From: Telmatobacter sp. DSM 110680
GTDB lineage: Bacteria > Acidobacteriota > Terriglobia > Terriglobales > Acidobacteriaceae
NCBI RefSeq assembly: GCF_039994875.1
Contig: NZ_CP121196.1
Span: 4,030,001-4,094,000 of the forward strand
DNA: 64,000 nt
Direction of reading: 5' to 3'
In this document: one piece after another, positions 37,301 to 46,832 of the stretch
Layout of the letters: each line of letters starts with the position of its first letter
How positions within the stretch are numbered: the first letter of the stretch is position 1
Translations under genes and position numbers: made by a program
Notes under the pieces: model-generated
Told to the model about the DNA's origin: nothing
The model's database searches: none
The model's input: only the letters and a program-made list of their open reading frames with translations

Positions 37301-37520
37301 GACAAAGCGAGGGCTCAATCCTGCTGCAAAACGGTGAGCGGTTGAAGATGAGCAAAAGCGGGATGGCAGAGTCTGCTGGCCGCCAGCAGCGGTTAAGTGC
37401 GAAGGGTCGCCGAACAGTTCATATCCTCGCGCTGCTTCTGATTGCGCTCGTCCTTTCACTGGCGCTTGCTCTTATACTGAACTCGCTCTTTATTCCTTCG
37501 CTTGCAGAAACTGGAAAACC

Positions 37521-38984
37521 ATGCGATCGCTTTTGGTTTGTTGCACTCTTCTCGCATCGACGCTGTACGGTCAGTCATTCGTTCAGCGCAGCGGAACTCA
37601 TCTCGCTCTCGACAACAAGGAATTTCGTTTCAGCGGTCCGAACATCGAGTGGCTTGGACTTGAGGGTTACGGCCCACACGATCCATTTGGACCTCGATAC
37701 GCCTCGCACTTTGAGATCGACGATGTTTTCGCGACGGCTGCCGAGATGGGCGCCAGGGTTGTTCGATCACAAACCATGGGCGATACGGTTGGCTGTCCGC
37801 GCTGTATCGAGCCGGAGGAAGGACAGTTCAACGACGGCGCTTTCGAGGCATCAGACTATGCACTCTCCGTTGCCGCCAAGTCCAACATGAAAGTGATCAT
37901 TACTCTTATTGGAGACTGCGCCACCTGTTCCGGCGGAGGCATTGGCCAGTACATTGCATGGCACAAGAAGACCAACTTTCAGGATTTCTTTACTGAACCC
38001 GCCATCATTGCGGCGTACGAGCGTCACATTGACGCGGTCCTCAATCACCGCAATGCCATTACCGGCGTTTTGTACCGCGATGACCCGGCGATCCTGGCTT
38101 GGGAAAACTGCAACATGTGCGGCATCCTCTCAATGTTTACCCACGGGAACCTGGCCGACGTGGCGAAGTGGTCCGAAACGATTGGCGAACATATCAAGTC
38201 GATTGATCATCGTCATCTTTATCTGGACACCACGGGAATCTTCCGTAACGATGCGGAGATTCTCAACAATCCCAGTGTTGACGCTTTTGCCTTCGAAGAA
38301 TACCCGCATTGGGACACTATTCTCGGCATCACATTCCAACACACGACTGCGGAAACGATCGCGCGCGATGCGGCCACGGTCGTGAAGCACGACAAGGTTT
38401 TCATTGTGAATGAATTTGGTTGGGATAAGACGGACTGGGCCACGCCGGATGATCTGAAGCACGTACTCGACAGCTTCGCCCATAATCCCGATATTTCCGG
38501 AGACGGCTTCTGGGCGCTGCAGGGACATCTCGATGACTTTGGATTTCAGCCAATTCCGGCTGATACGAGCGATCCCGCATTCGCTACTAAAGGTGAGTCC
38601 GGCGAGTGGTGGGCCCTTTACTATTCCGGACGGAAGACTCTTGTGATGTCGGCAGAGGATATGGCGGGCCGTGCGCAGCAGTTACGTGCCCACGCCTACG
38701 AGATGTCCGGGGTTCCCCTGCCCAAACATGCCGTGCCTCCGCCACCCGTTATCGGTTCGACGGTGCTTGGCGGGCTGCTGACGTGGCGCGGCTCTGCGGG
38801 CGCAACGCGCTATTCGATTGAGAGTATGGCACCCGGTACCAGCCAGTGGAAGCTAGTCTGCGATCGTTGTGCCACCGACGAGCAGGGTCAATGGATCGAC
38901 CCTCACCCTATGCTCGGCGCACACTACCGTATAACCGCGTACAACCTCGACAATGCGGCCAGCGCTCCCTCAGCGGCCAAGTAG
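37521..38984 (+). CDS. Exported GH5-like (mannanase/cellulase-fold) protein lacking the acid/base glutamate
   Basis: 487 residues. The signal peptide is at about 1-17. The TIM-barrel part has FRFSGPNIEWLGLEGYGP, MGARVVRSQ, DDPAILAWENCNMCG and VFIVNEFGWDK. The nucleophile Glu298 is kept, but the acid/base position, normally the Glu of NE in AWExxNE, is Met199. A C-terminal beta-sandwich, possibly FnIII-like (about 400-487, TWRGSAGATRYSIES), follows. It may be a carbohydrate-binding protein rather than a hydrolase, or another residue may replace the acid. An upstream frame at 37342 with one hydrophobic stretch is probably not a gene. Confidence 0.8.
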   Translation: MRSLLVCCTLLASTLYGQSFVQRSGTHLALDNKEFRFSGPNIEWLGLEGYGPHDPFGPRYASHFEIDDVFATAAEMGARVVRSQTMGDTVGCPRCIEPEEGQFNDGAFEASDYALSVAAKSNMKVIITLIGDCATCSGGGIGQYIAWHKKTNFQDFFTEPAIIAAYERHIDAVLNHRNAITGVLYRDDPAILAWENCNMCGILSMFTHGNLADVAKWSETIGEHIKSIDHRHLYLDTTGIFRNDAEILNNPSVDAFAFEEYPHWDTILGITFQHTTAETIARDAATVVKHDKVFIVNEFGWDKTDWATPDDLKHVLDSFAHNPDISGDGFWALQGHLDDFGFQPIPADTSDPAFATKGESGEWWALYYSGRKTLVMSAEDMAGRAQQLRAHAYEMSGVPLPKHAVPPPPVIGSTVLGGLLTWRGSAGATRYSIESMAPGTSQWKLVCDRCATDEQGQWIDPHPMLGAHYRITAYNLDNAASAPSAAK

Positions 38985-39058
38985 CGCGATTCGCGAGGAA
39001 TCGGCTCAAGACCTGCTATTTGCTGATCCAAGCCTTAGGCAGTTCGTTCCCTATCCGG

Positions 39059-39658
39059 TCAGAATTGAGTTCCCGCATAGCCAAAACGATAAGTCTCGCC
39101 GAAGGATATGCCGCGGGGATTCAGGGTGTGGTTCTGGCCTGACACGCTACTGTGAAAATTCGGGATGGCTTCGTAGGTGTAGTCCACCCGCGTCCACCAA
39201 TGTCCTCCGGTGTGGTATTCGGCGCCACCACCGACAGACCATGTGCCGTAGGTGTTGTGAAAACGGCCTGTACCGTTTCCGGGCTGGGAGAGGCTGGCGA
39301 AGCCGCCCTCACCTTTGAAAATGGGCTGGAACCTGCCCCAGTAACCCATGGTGCACTGCAAACCGCCCTCCCCAATGAAGAGTTTGTAATGGGAAGCTGC
39401 ATCGTTTCCGCCGACGATCATGGAGTGGCCCTCTGCAGTGACCCCCAGGCAATGCCACGCGGTTGCAGTCGCCCAAGCTGCGGGTCCGAATCTCTTGATG
39501 CCTGTGCTTCCCCAATCGCCTGAAAAATAGTCCATTCCGCCGCCGAGACTCAGGTGTATGGGAATCTTCCTGCCCGCAGTTGCCTCGGGTTCTACCTGGG
39601 CGAAGCTCGGAATCGAGACGAGAAGGACAGCCACTGCCAACAACAGCTTTGCAATCAT
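39059..39658 (-). CDS. Small outer-membrane beta-barrel-like protein
   Basis: 199 residues. The signal peptide is at about 1-20 (ending SFAQ). The mature protein alternates strands rich in Gly, Tyr and Trp (IHLSLGGGMDYFSGDWGS, GTWSVGGGAEYHTGGHWWTR) and ends in aromatic TQF, as outer-membrane barrels do. It resembles OmpA/OmpW-like eight-stranded barrels. Function unknown. Confidence 0.75.
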   Translation of the reverse strand: MIAKLLLAVAVLLVSIPSFAQVEPEATAGRKIPIHLSLGGGMDYFSGDWGSTGIKRFGPAAWATATAWHCLGVTAEGHSMIVGGNDAASHYKLFIGEGGLQCTMGYWGRFQPIFKGEGGFASLSQPGNGTGRFHNTYGTWSVGGGAEYHTGGHWWTRVDYTYEAIPNFHSSVSGQNHTLNPRGISFGETYRFGYAGTQF

Positions 39659-40003
39659 GTTTTATCTCTCCAGTTGGAAGGCAGTTCCGAAAAGAACCGA
39701 CCCTGGTTGATTGAATGGCGGTGCCCGGGAAGCCTTCCGCACGAGCACATCATGGATATCTTAAAACAGTATGATGTTCAACTTGCAACCGGAGTGGTCC
39801 GCCAAAACTTGGCATTCGTGCGGGGGTATTCGAATCCTCAACTTTTTTGGCCTTGGATCCAGACGACGGTGCGCTGCGCCAATGCGCTTTGCGGCTTGAC
39901 TTTCTAGTCTGCGACAGCCTCAAGTTCGCAGGCCAAGGGTGTTTCACTGCACGCCAGTGGCTATTGCTTTAAATCCCAAGTCAAACTTACTGCGAGGTCG
40001 GAG
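39659..40003. other. 345-bp stretch with no recognised gene
   Basis: Spacer between the divergent barrel gene and the iorA remnant. I see no repeat, RNA or protein fragment. A possible ribosome site (GAGG near 39993) precedes the remnant's ATG at 40004. Confidence 0.35.
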
Positions 40004-40334
40004 ATGTCACAACATGCGTTGGTGGTGAACGGCGAGGCGCGGACGGTGGATGCTGACGACGCAATGCCTCTGCTGTGGGTTCTGCGTGACCTGCTGCAGA
40101 TGACGGGAACCAAGTATGGCTGCGGCATCGGCATGTGCGGCGCGTGTACCGTGCATCTTGATGGCGAAGCCGTGCGCTCTTGCCAGACAAGCGTGGCCGA
40201 CGCCGCCGGAAAAAAAGATTCTTACGATCGAGGGGCTGGGGCAGGGGGAAACGCACTTTGTGCGGGAGGCGTGGATTGCAGAGCAGGTGCCGCAAGGCGG
40301 TTACTGCCAGCCGGGGCAGTTCATGACAAGTTGA
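40004..40334 (+). pseudogene. iorA: Truncated, frameshifted 2Fe-2S subunit of an isoquinoline 1-oxidoreductase-like enzyme
   Basis: The frame starting at 40004 encodes [34 protein letters not shown] and [11 protein letters not shown], the plant-type ferredoxin domain with its cysteine ligands. At a run of seven A's (40210-40216), where six would keep the frame, translation leaves it. The correct continuation [28 protein letters not shown] is in another frame and stops at 40332-40334. The second 2Fe-2S-binding helical domain is cut short, so this is not just a sequencing error in the A-run. The molybdopterin subunit (iorB) is absent. Confidence 0.75.
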
Positions 40335-40412
40335 ATGTGCGATGCCTGACAATTCCCCTATGGACGGGGATGAAAGTGACTGCATTGGTCGGGTACAATT
40401 CTCTTCGCTCCC

Positions 40413-42101
40413 GTGAACAGACACTTGCCTTTTATCCGTCGTGATTGGCCCGCGCCGTTTGTCGTCCAATTACTGCTGTGCGCAACCTTGTCCTCTCAGC
40501 AACCCACCGATTCCCCCATTAAGTTCCAGTTGAAGGAACTCCCGTTCCATCTCGAAAGCGACGTAAGCAAGGCATTCAACCCTCCTGAGTCCATGGCCGG
40601 TGGGGTGGCAGTCTTCGACTATAACGGCGACGGCAGGCCGGACATCTTCTTCACTAACGGCGCCGATCTGGCGACGCTGAAGAAATCGTCCAGCAAATAC
40701 TCGAACCGCCTCTTCCGGAACGACGGCAACGGTGTCTTCACCGACGTTACGGGTCAGGCAGGATTGGCGGGAACAGGATTTGACGTTGGAGTTGCTGCAG
40801 GCGACTACGACAACGACGGGCATCCCGACCTTTTTGTAGCGGGCGTTCATCACAATACGCTCTATCACAACAACGGCGACGGCACCTTCACCGACGTTAC
40901 GGTCAAGGCTGGGTTAGATAAAGCGAATGATCCGGAGTTCGGACCTCTGTGGTCAGTGGCGGCCGCCTGGGTCGATGTAAACGATGACGGACTGCTTGAT
41001 TTGTTTGTCGTCAACTATCTGCGATGGCAATACACCGACAAAGCTCAATGCAGCGACTATTGCCATCCACGTCATTACAAAGGTTCCCCTAATCAGCTTT
41101 TCCTGAACCAGGGCGACGGCACATTTAAGGACGTTTCGCAGGAGTGGGGCATACGCGCCCATGTGGGAAAGGGCATGGCTGTTGGCGTGGCGGACTACGA
41201 CCACGACGGCCGGCAGGACTTGTTTGTGACGAACGACGCGAGCGAAAATTTTCTCTTCCACAACATGGGGAACAAATTCGAGGAGGCCGGATTTGAAACC
41301 AACACCATGTTGCGGCAGGACGGCAACCCGATCTCCGGGATGGGTCTCGACTTCCGCGATCTCAGCAATAGCGGTTTCGCCGATATCGTCTATGTTGCGT
41401 TGAACGGTGAAACTTTTCCTGTACTCAAAAATACGGGCAAGGGTGACTTTGAGGAAGTGACGATTCCCAGCGGGATGGGTGCACAGAGCGTACGAATGGC
41501 AGGCTTCGGCGCTGCCGTATATGACTTCGACAACGATGGATGGAAGGATATCTTTGTAGCGCGCGGGCACTCTTCCTGGGAATCCATGCCGGCAGAGATG
41601 GTTGCGAAACAGCCCAACACGGTGTTTCGCAATCTAGGCAGCAGTGGAAGGTTGCAGGGTCTTACCGCCGAGGCAGGGTTTGAGGAAGAAACAGCCGCAC
41701 ACCACAGAGGATGTGCATTTGGAGACTTCGATGGCGACGGCCGGGTCGATGCCGTTGTAACGTCGCTGGATCGAAACGCTGAACTTTGGATGAATCGCAG
41801 CTCCAATTCGAACCATTGGCTGGGGATCTCACTCCACGGAGTGAGGAGCAATCGCGACGGCATTGGCGCACGCATCAAGGTCGTTACAAAGACCGCCAAG
41901 CTGCACAACCACCAGACCTCAAGCGTCTGTTACGCGTCGTCAAGTCTTGGACCGGTGCACTTCGGATTAGGGACCGAAGCGACGGCTGATCAGATCGAAA
42001 TCATTTGGCCTAGCGGCATCGTGCAGATCCTCAAAAACATCGACGCGGACCGCATTATCGAGGTGACGGAACCCGATGTTGCAGGCGGCACGCCCCGATA
42101 G
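40413..42101 (+). CDS. Exported FG-GAP/VCBS repeat protein of the CRTAC1 type
   Basis: 562 residues, starting at a GTG. A hydrophobic N-terminal segment at about 15-28 suggests export. Repeats of the type [48 protein letters not shown] and [14 protein letters not shown] are calcium-binding integrin-like blades of a beta-propeller. The C-terminal ASPIC/UnbV domain has [20 protein letters not shown] and [14 protein letters not shown]. Such proteins are common in acidobacteria and may bind carbohydrate or protein partners. Function is unproven. Confidence 0.9.
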   Translation: MNRHLPFIRRDWPAPFVVQLLLCATLSSQQPTDSPIKFQLKELPFHLESDVSKAFNPPESMAGGVAVFDYNGDGRPDIFFTNGADLATLKKSSSKYSNRLFRNDGNGVFTDVTGQAGLAGTGFDVGVAAGDYDNDGHPDLFVAGVHHNTLYHNNGDGTFTDVTVKAGLDKANDPEFGPLWSVAAAWVDVNDDGLLDLFVVNYLRWQYTDKAQCSDYCHPRHYKGSPNQLFLNQGDGTFKDVSQEWGIRAHVGKGMAVGVADYDHDGRQDLFVTNDASENFLFHNMGNKFEEAGFETNTMLRQDGNPISGMGLDFRDLSNSGFADIVYVALNGETFPVLKNTGKGDFEEVTIPSGMGAQSVRMAGFGAAVYDFDNDGWKDIFVARGHSSWESMPAEMVAKQPNTVFRNLGSSGRLQGLTAEAGFEEETAAHHRGCAFGDFDGDGRVDAVVTSLDRNAELWMNRSSNSNHWLGISLHGVRSNRDGIGARIKVVTKTAKLHNHQTSSVCYASSSLGPVHFGLGTEATADQIEIIWPSGIVQILKNIDADRIIEVTEPDVAGGTPR

Positions 42102-42321
42102 TTCGCTTGTCGCAGGGATATCGCGATGTCCGGCGACTCATTTGTATTTTGACGCTGGTTGCATTCAACCAGGGACCAATGACAGATGATCGTTCGCGAT
42201 TTGCAATTTACATGGCGACTACAGTCCTTCCAAGGAGCCAGCGGGCGAATATGCGCGTTAGAATTGATCGGATTCGGTCCTGCAATACCGGATGCTCTAT
42301 TGCGTTCTCCCCGAGGAAGAT

Positions 42322-44394
42322 ATGAAAACTTGCGCTTTGGTTCTGGCTGGCGCACTGCCAATCGCTCTCGCCGGTGCACAGGCACCTCAAGCTCCCATTC
42401 AGTTACAGCATGTCGATGTAACCAACATGGACACTTCAGTGAGCCCTTGCGACAACTTCTACCAGTACGTTTGCGGGAAGGTGAATGCTGCGAACCCGAT
42501 TCCGCCGGACCAGGTGTTCTGGGGCGTTGGCGGAGAGTTGCAGGAGTGGAATGACCAGGTTCTGCGCGGCATCCTTGAGAAGAACGAGGCGGCCAGCGCG
42601 ACCAGGACTCCGAATGAGCAGAAGATTGGCGACTTCTACGCCAGCTGTGTGGATCAGACAACGGAAAAGAAGGATGACTTTGCTGTCCTTCAGCCGCTGC
42701 TGGCGCAGATCGACGGGATGCACGACAAGCGCGAGATCGCGACAGTGCTGGCTGCGATGCACAGCTCTTTCGATAGCGCGTGGCAAGGCAATGACAATCA
42801 GACCGCGGCTGCGCTGTTCGGATATGGGCAGCAAGCCGACTATAACAATGTGGATCACGTGGTCGCGGGACTTGATCAGGGCGGACTTGGAATGCCGAAC
42901 CGCGATTTTTATCTTAAGGAAGACGAACAGTCAAAGAATATTCGCGAAGACTACATGAAGTGGATCGAAGCTCTGCTGGGTCTTGGCGGCACGAGCGCAG
43001 CAGATGCGACGAAGGATGCGGCGACCATCATGCGCATCGAAACCGCGTTGGCTAAGGCGCAGATGGACAACATTACGCGCCGCGACCCCAACAAGGTAAA
43101 CAACCGATTCACGCCAGCACAGCTCAAGACACTGGTTCCCAATTTCAATTGGGACGCGTACATGAGCGCAATCGGTTCGCCTGCGGTTCCACTTTACGAG
43201 GTCGCATCACCGGAGTTCTTCCGCACCGTTAACGAGGAGTTGGCAAAAGAGGATCTCGGCGCATGGAAGACCTACCTTCGCTGGCACCTGTTGCGCAAAT
43301 CTTCCAGTGTGCTTGGCAGTCGGTGGCGCGATGCCGACTTCGCGTTTCGGAGCGTGCTGCTTGGCGATAAAGAGCAACCCCCGACATGGCGGCGGTGCGC
43401 AAACGCAGTAGACCGGAATCTCGGCGAAGCGCTGGGCCAGGTGTACGTAGCGCAGGTGTTTCCACCAGAGAGCAAGGCGCGCGCCAAAAAGCTGGTGAAG
43501 GACATTGAATCTGCCATGGGCCGCAATATCGACTCGGTCACTTGGATGCAGGCTTCCACCAAGCGCGAGGCGCATCTGAAGCTGGCTGCCGTAATCGACA
43601 AGATCGGCTATCCGGATAAATGGATCGACTATAGTTCCCTTTCCATTTCGCGCGAGAGCTATGCCGCTAACCAACAGCGCTCAAATGCATTTGAATTAAA
43701 GCGCCAACTGGCTTTCATCGGGCATTCGCTCGATCGCACGCAGTGGCAGATGACGCCGCCGACGGTGGACGCGTATGAAGATGCGCAGACTAATACCATC
43801 AACTTTCCGGCGGGCATTCTACAGCCTGCATACTTTGATCCAACCCAGGACGACGTCATTAACTATGGCGCGGAGGGAGCAATCGTAGGGCACGAGCTTA
43901 CGCATGGCTTCGACGACCAGGGCCGCAAATTCGACGTGAAGGGCAATCTTCGCGACTGGTGGACTGCGGAAGACGCGAAGGAATACGAACAACGCGGCGA
44001 GTGTATCGCCAAGGAATACACCGGCCCGGTGCAGGGTATTTCAGGTGTCGAACAGAATGGAAAACTCACTCAGGGCGAAGACACAGCCGATAACGGTGGG
44101 CTCTATCTCGCACTTTCAGCTTTGAACGAGGACCTGAAACAGCAGGGCAAGACGATCGAAGATAAGGATAGTCACGGCCTGACCAACCTGCAGCGTTTCT
44201 TTATCGCTTACGGGACGGCGTGGTGCGATCAGATTCGTCCAGAAGCGGTGAAGACACTCATTCAGACTAATCCGCACTCGGTGCCTTGGGAGCGCGTGAA
44301 CAACGTAGTCGGAAACATGCCTGAATTTGAGAAGGCGTTCAACTGCAAAGCAGGTCAACCGATGGTGCACGCAACGCGCTGCCGCGTTTGGTGA
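42322..44394 (+). CDS. M13 family metallopeptidase (neprilysin-like)
   Basis: 690 residues from the ATG at 42322, with GAGGA eight bases upstream; an open frame from 42292 is unlikely to be used. A signal peptide is at about 1-18. The zinc site H-E-L-T-H is at 524-528 (VGHELTHGFDDQGR), and the third ligand Glu586, with Asp590, is in GEDTADNGG. The C-terminal CRVW motif of the family closes the protein. It likely degrades peptides in the periplasm or outside the cell. Stand-alone gene. Confidence 0.97.
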   Translation: MKTCALVLAGALPIALAGAQAPQAPIQLQHVDVTNMDTSVSPCDNFYQYVCGKVNAANPIPPDQVFWGVGGELQEWNDQVLRGILEKNEAASATRTPNEQKIGDFYASCVDQTTEKKDDFAVLQPLLAQIDGMHDKREIATVLAAMHSSFDSAWQGNDNQTAAALFGYGQQADYNNVDHVVAGLDQGGLGMPNRDFYLKEDEQSKNIREDYMKWIEALLGLGGTSAADATKDAATIMRIETALAKAQMDNITRRDPNKVNNRFTPAQLKTLVPNFNWDAYMSAIGSPAVPLYEVASPEFFRTVNEELAKEDLGAWKTYLRWHLLRKSSSVLGSRWRDADFAFRSVLLGDKEQPPTWRRCANAVDRNLGEALGQVYVAQVFPPESKARAKKLVKDIESAMGRNIDSVTWMQASTKREAHLKLAAVIDKIGYPDKWIDYSSLSISRESYAANQQRSNAFELKRQLAFIGHSLDRTQWQMTPPTVDAYEDAQTNTINFPAGILQPAYFDPTQDDVINYGAEGAIVGHELTHGFDDQGRKFDVKGNLRDWWTAEDAKEYEQRGECIAKEYTGPVQGISGVEQNGKLTQGEDTADNGGLYLALSALNEDLKQQGKTIEDKDSHGLTNLQRFFIAYGTAWCDQIRPEAVKTLIQTNPHSVPWERVNNVVGNMPEFEKAFNCKAGQPMVHATRCRVW

Positions 44395-44450
44395 GTCCGA
44401 TGGATGCAGCACTCCGACCTCAGCCGGAAGGCTTCTGCAATCCCGCTGAT

Positions 44451-45641
44451 TTATTCAGTTGCTGAAACATTCGCTTCAGAACGAGTGGACTTGAGGTGCT
44501 GCGTCCCGCAGGATCGCCGGACGACTAAGCGCACCGGGACCAGTACATCGCGAATCGGCAGTTCGGGATGTTCGAGACGCTCACGCATGGTGGCCATGGC
44601 AACCGCGCCGATGCCCGCACAATCCTGATGGATGGTGGTAAGTGGAACGGGGAGCAAACTCGCGTAGCGCACGTCATCCATTCCCACGATCTTGATGTCT
44701 TCAGGGATGCTGATTCCGAAGGCGAGCAAAACCTGCATCAAGCGGGCAGCCGTGAGGTCGTTGGCGCAGACGACTGCGTCAGGCCGGGCTGCCTCAAGCA
44801 TTCTGCGAATAAAAGCTTCATCCTGGGGACTTCCACGCCATACCAACTCCCAATCGGGCCTGACGGCATGGGTGCGGAGCGCTTCATAGAATCCGGTGAT
44901 GCGCGCGTCTACTGTGTTGGCCGCGAATTCTTCGCCGAGGAACACTACGCGATGAGCGCCGCATTCAAGCAGATGGGCTGTCGCCATGTGTCCCGCCCGG
45001 CGATTGTCAACACCCACGAGATCGTGCGGCGAGCGTTCCGGGTAAGGCAAGTAACAGCGATCGAGCAGTACGAAGGGGATCTGCGCGCGATCGAGCATAC
45101 GGGCAATGCGGCGGTTGGCGGCATCCTTTTCGTCGGTGAGTTCGAGCGGTGCAAAGAACACACCCGCTACTCTTTGAGAGATGAATGCTTGCACCATCTG
45201 CTCGGCAGCCTGGACGCTGTCTTGAACGGAAACGGCGGAGTTACCCCACAGGAGAGAATCGGGACGCGCAAAATGAGTCCGCATCATGCCGTGACAGATG
45301 GGCTCGAAGATCTCAGTGATGCCGAGTTCTGGGATAAGTAATCCGAAGGTCCGGCCTGTGGGGCGATCTTCAGCCAGTACGTGGGTGCCCGAGCCGGGAC
45401 GGCGCGACACCAGTCCCATGCGTTGGAGGTCGTGGACGGCCTTGGCCACGGTAATGCGCGAAGCATCGAAGAACTTGCCCAACTCTGCTTCGCTGGGAAG
45501 ACGGTCGCCGGGTTTCAATTCACCGGATTGAATGCTCGCGAGCAGGTGGTCGAAGACGCGGCGGTGCTTTGACAGGCGCGCTGCCGGATCGCTTTCGGGG
45601 GGCGGTCCAAGCTTGCTCGCCACTCGATGGGATTTCTTCAT
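44451..45641 (-). CDS. GntR-type HTH regulator with a LacI-like sugar-binding domain
   Basis: 396 residues. The GntR winged helix is at about 28-95 (LLASIQSGELKPGDRLPSEA, FFDASRITVAKAVHDLQRMG, SRRPGSGTHV). The periplasmic-binding-protein-like effector domain is at about 105-370 (VAGVFFAPLE, IPFVLLDRCYLP, AVVCANDLTAARLMQVLLAF, IKIVGMDDVRYASLL). This is the AraR arrangement, typical of sugar regulators. It follows the PfkB kinase on the same strand and probably controls it. The effector is unknown. Confidence 0.9.
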   Translation of the reverse strand: MKKSHRVASKLGPPPESDPAARLSKHRRVFDHLLASIQSGELKPGDRLPSEAELGKFFDASRITVAKAVHDLQRMGLVSRRPGSGTHVLAEDRPTGRTFGLLIPELGITEIFEPICHGMMRTHFARPDSLLWGNSAVSVQDSVQAAEQMVQAFISQRVAGVFFAPLELTDEKDAANRRIARMLDRAQIPFVLLDRCYLPYPERSPHDLVGVDNRRAGHMATAHLLECGAHRVVFLGEEFAANTVDARITGFYEALRTHAVRPDWELVWRGSPQDEAFIRRMLEAARPDAVVCANDLTAARLMQVLLAFGISIPEDIKIVGMDDVRYASLLPVPLTTIHQDCAGIGAVAMATMRERLEHPELPIRDVLVPVRLVVRRSCGTQHLKSTRSEANVSATE

Positions 45642-45721
45642 TTGCCTGCTCTTCCACTAGCCGCACGGGGGAATTCGCCAGTGCGTAACGCACTATGCAT
45701 CGGATCGGCTTCCTGTGTATG

Positions 45722-45737
45722 GAATGTCAATACATTC
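45722..45737. promoter_or_regulatory. Candidate operator upstream of the GntR/LacI-type gene
   Basis: GAATGT-CAAT-ACATTC is a perfect 6-bp inverted repeat in the 140-bp spacer between the kinase gene and the regulator. On the minus strand it holds TTGACA, a possible -35 box. A second short palindrome, GTGCG-TAA-CGCAC, lies at 45681-45693. Either could be an autoregulatory site. Confidence 0.4.
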
Positions 45738-45781
45738 ATGGTACACAAGCGTGGAAGGCGCCGGACTTGGACGATACAAAC

Positions 45782-46714
45782 CTATGCAGACTGCTCGATG
45801 GCCGTTTCAATCCCGGCGCGGGTGGCCTCGGGGAGTGGAGGCATCGCACCGGATTGTGACGCTACCCAACTGCCCCAGCGATTCCCGGCCTCGTTCAAAA
45901 CCGGCAATTCAGCTCCGCGCAAAAGGTAGTGGGTGATGGCAGCGGTGAATGCGTCTCCGGCGCCGATGGTGTCCACCACCTTGACAGGGAATCCCGGATG
46001 CTGGTGCCATTCTTCGCGCGTGACCAGCAGGCTACCGAGGCCACCGCAGGTGATGGCGACCAGATTGAGTGTCGGAAACTCCATCAGAAGACGTTCGGCG
46101 CTCTTGCGCAGGCATTCAATAGTTGCGTCGTCCTCGGGAGGCATGCCGAGCAGCGAGAGAACCAGTGGGACCTCGGCATCATTCATCTTGAAGACGGTGG
46201 CCAGTTCGAGGGATTCCTGAATGATCTCGCTGGAGTAGAACGGCGCACGGAGATTGACGTCGAAGATGCGGATGCAGCGGGAGGATGTTTGCGCTGCCAG
46301 CGTCTGGATGGTCTGGCGGGATTCAATACTGCGTTGTGCGAGAGATCCAAAACAGATGGCGTCCGCACGCTCAGCGAGCTTGATCCAATCGTCGGAGAGT
46401 TCCATTGAATCCCATGCCGCAGGTTGATGGATGGTATACGCAGGCTGGCCATCGTTGAACGAGACCGTAACCCGGCCGGTCTCATGCGCCGGATCGATCT
46501 GCAGATAGCTGGTGTCGGCAGGCAGGGGATCTAGACGATGCACGGCTTCGCGCCCGAGGTCATCGCGGCCGATGCGGCTCAGGATCGCGGAATGATTGCC
46601 GAGGCGGCCAGCCATGACGCCGAAGTTTGCCGGTGCCCCGCCTAGTCGCGGCCCCTCCGGCAATATGTCCCACAACAACTCGCCAATTCCCAGGATCAGA
46701 TGCGGCTCTTTCAA
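45782..46714 (-). CDS. PfkB family carbohydrate kinase, fructokinase-like
   Basis: 310 residues from a TTG at 46712-46714, seven bases after AAAGGAG (46722-46728 on the minus strand), so this start is well supported; an in-frame upstream extension has no such site. GIGELLWDILP and LGGAPANF give the substrate end. DVNLR is at about 152-156. The anion hole and catalytic base are in DTIGAGDAFTAA (Asp254). It phosphorylates a sugar, most likely fructose by pattern, with ATP. It is upstream of the AraR-type regulator and may be regulated by it. No transporter is adjacent. Confidence 0.9.
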   Translation of the reverse strand: MKEPHLILGIGELLWDILPEGPRLGGAPANFGVMAGRLGNHSAILSRIGRDDLGREAVHRLDPLPADTSYLQIDPAHETGRVTVSFNDGQPAYTIHQPAAWDSMELSDDWIKLAERADAICFGSLAQRSIESRQTIQTLAAQTSSRCIRIFDVNLRAPFYSSEIIQESLELATVFKMNDAEVPLVLSLLGMPPEDDATIECLRKSAERLLMEFPTLNLVAITCGGLGSLLVTREEWHQHPGFPVKVVDTIGAGDAFTAAITHYLLRGAELPVLNEAGNRWGSWVASQSGAMPPLPEATRAGIETAIEQSA

Positions 46715-46721
46715 GGTCGTA

Positions 46722-46728
46722 CTCCTTT
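46722..46728 (-). promoter_or_regulatory. Ribosome-binding site that fixes the TTG start of the kinase
   Basis: AAAGGAG on the minus strand, seven bases before the TTG. It is the best match to the anti-Shine-Dalgarno near this gene, and no ATG or GTG has a comparable site. Confidence 0.7.
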
Positions 46729-46832
46729 GGGCCCCGGAGGATGCGGGATCTTGGGTCCCCCTTCTTTTCAATTCTTCGGCTCCCCGAAAACGTTCCACCC
46801 TCAGGGGTCGATTCGTCAATACTTTCGGCAGT

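Noticed and set aside
37342..37520. Possible small membrane protein gene before the GH5-like gene
   Set aside because: One hydrophobic stretch, then the frame runs into the GH5-like gene in another phase. Probably chance sequence or further debris of the broken two-component genes.
40953..41570. 205-codon minus-strand frame opposite the CRTAC1-type gene
   Set aside because: Shadow of the repeated NGDGRPD-type codons on the other strand.
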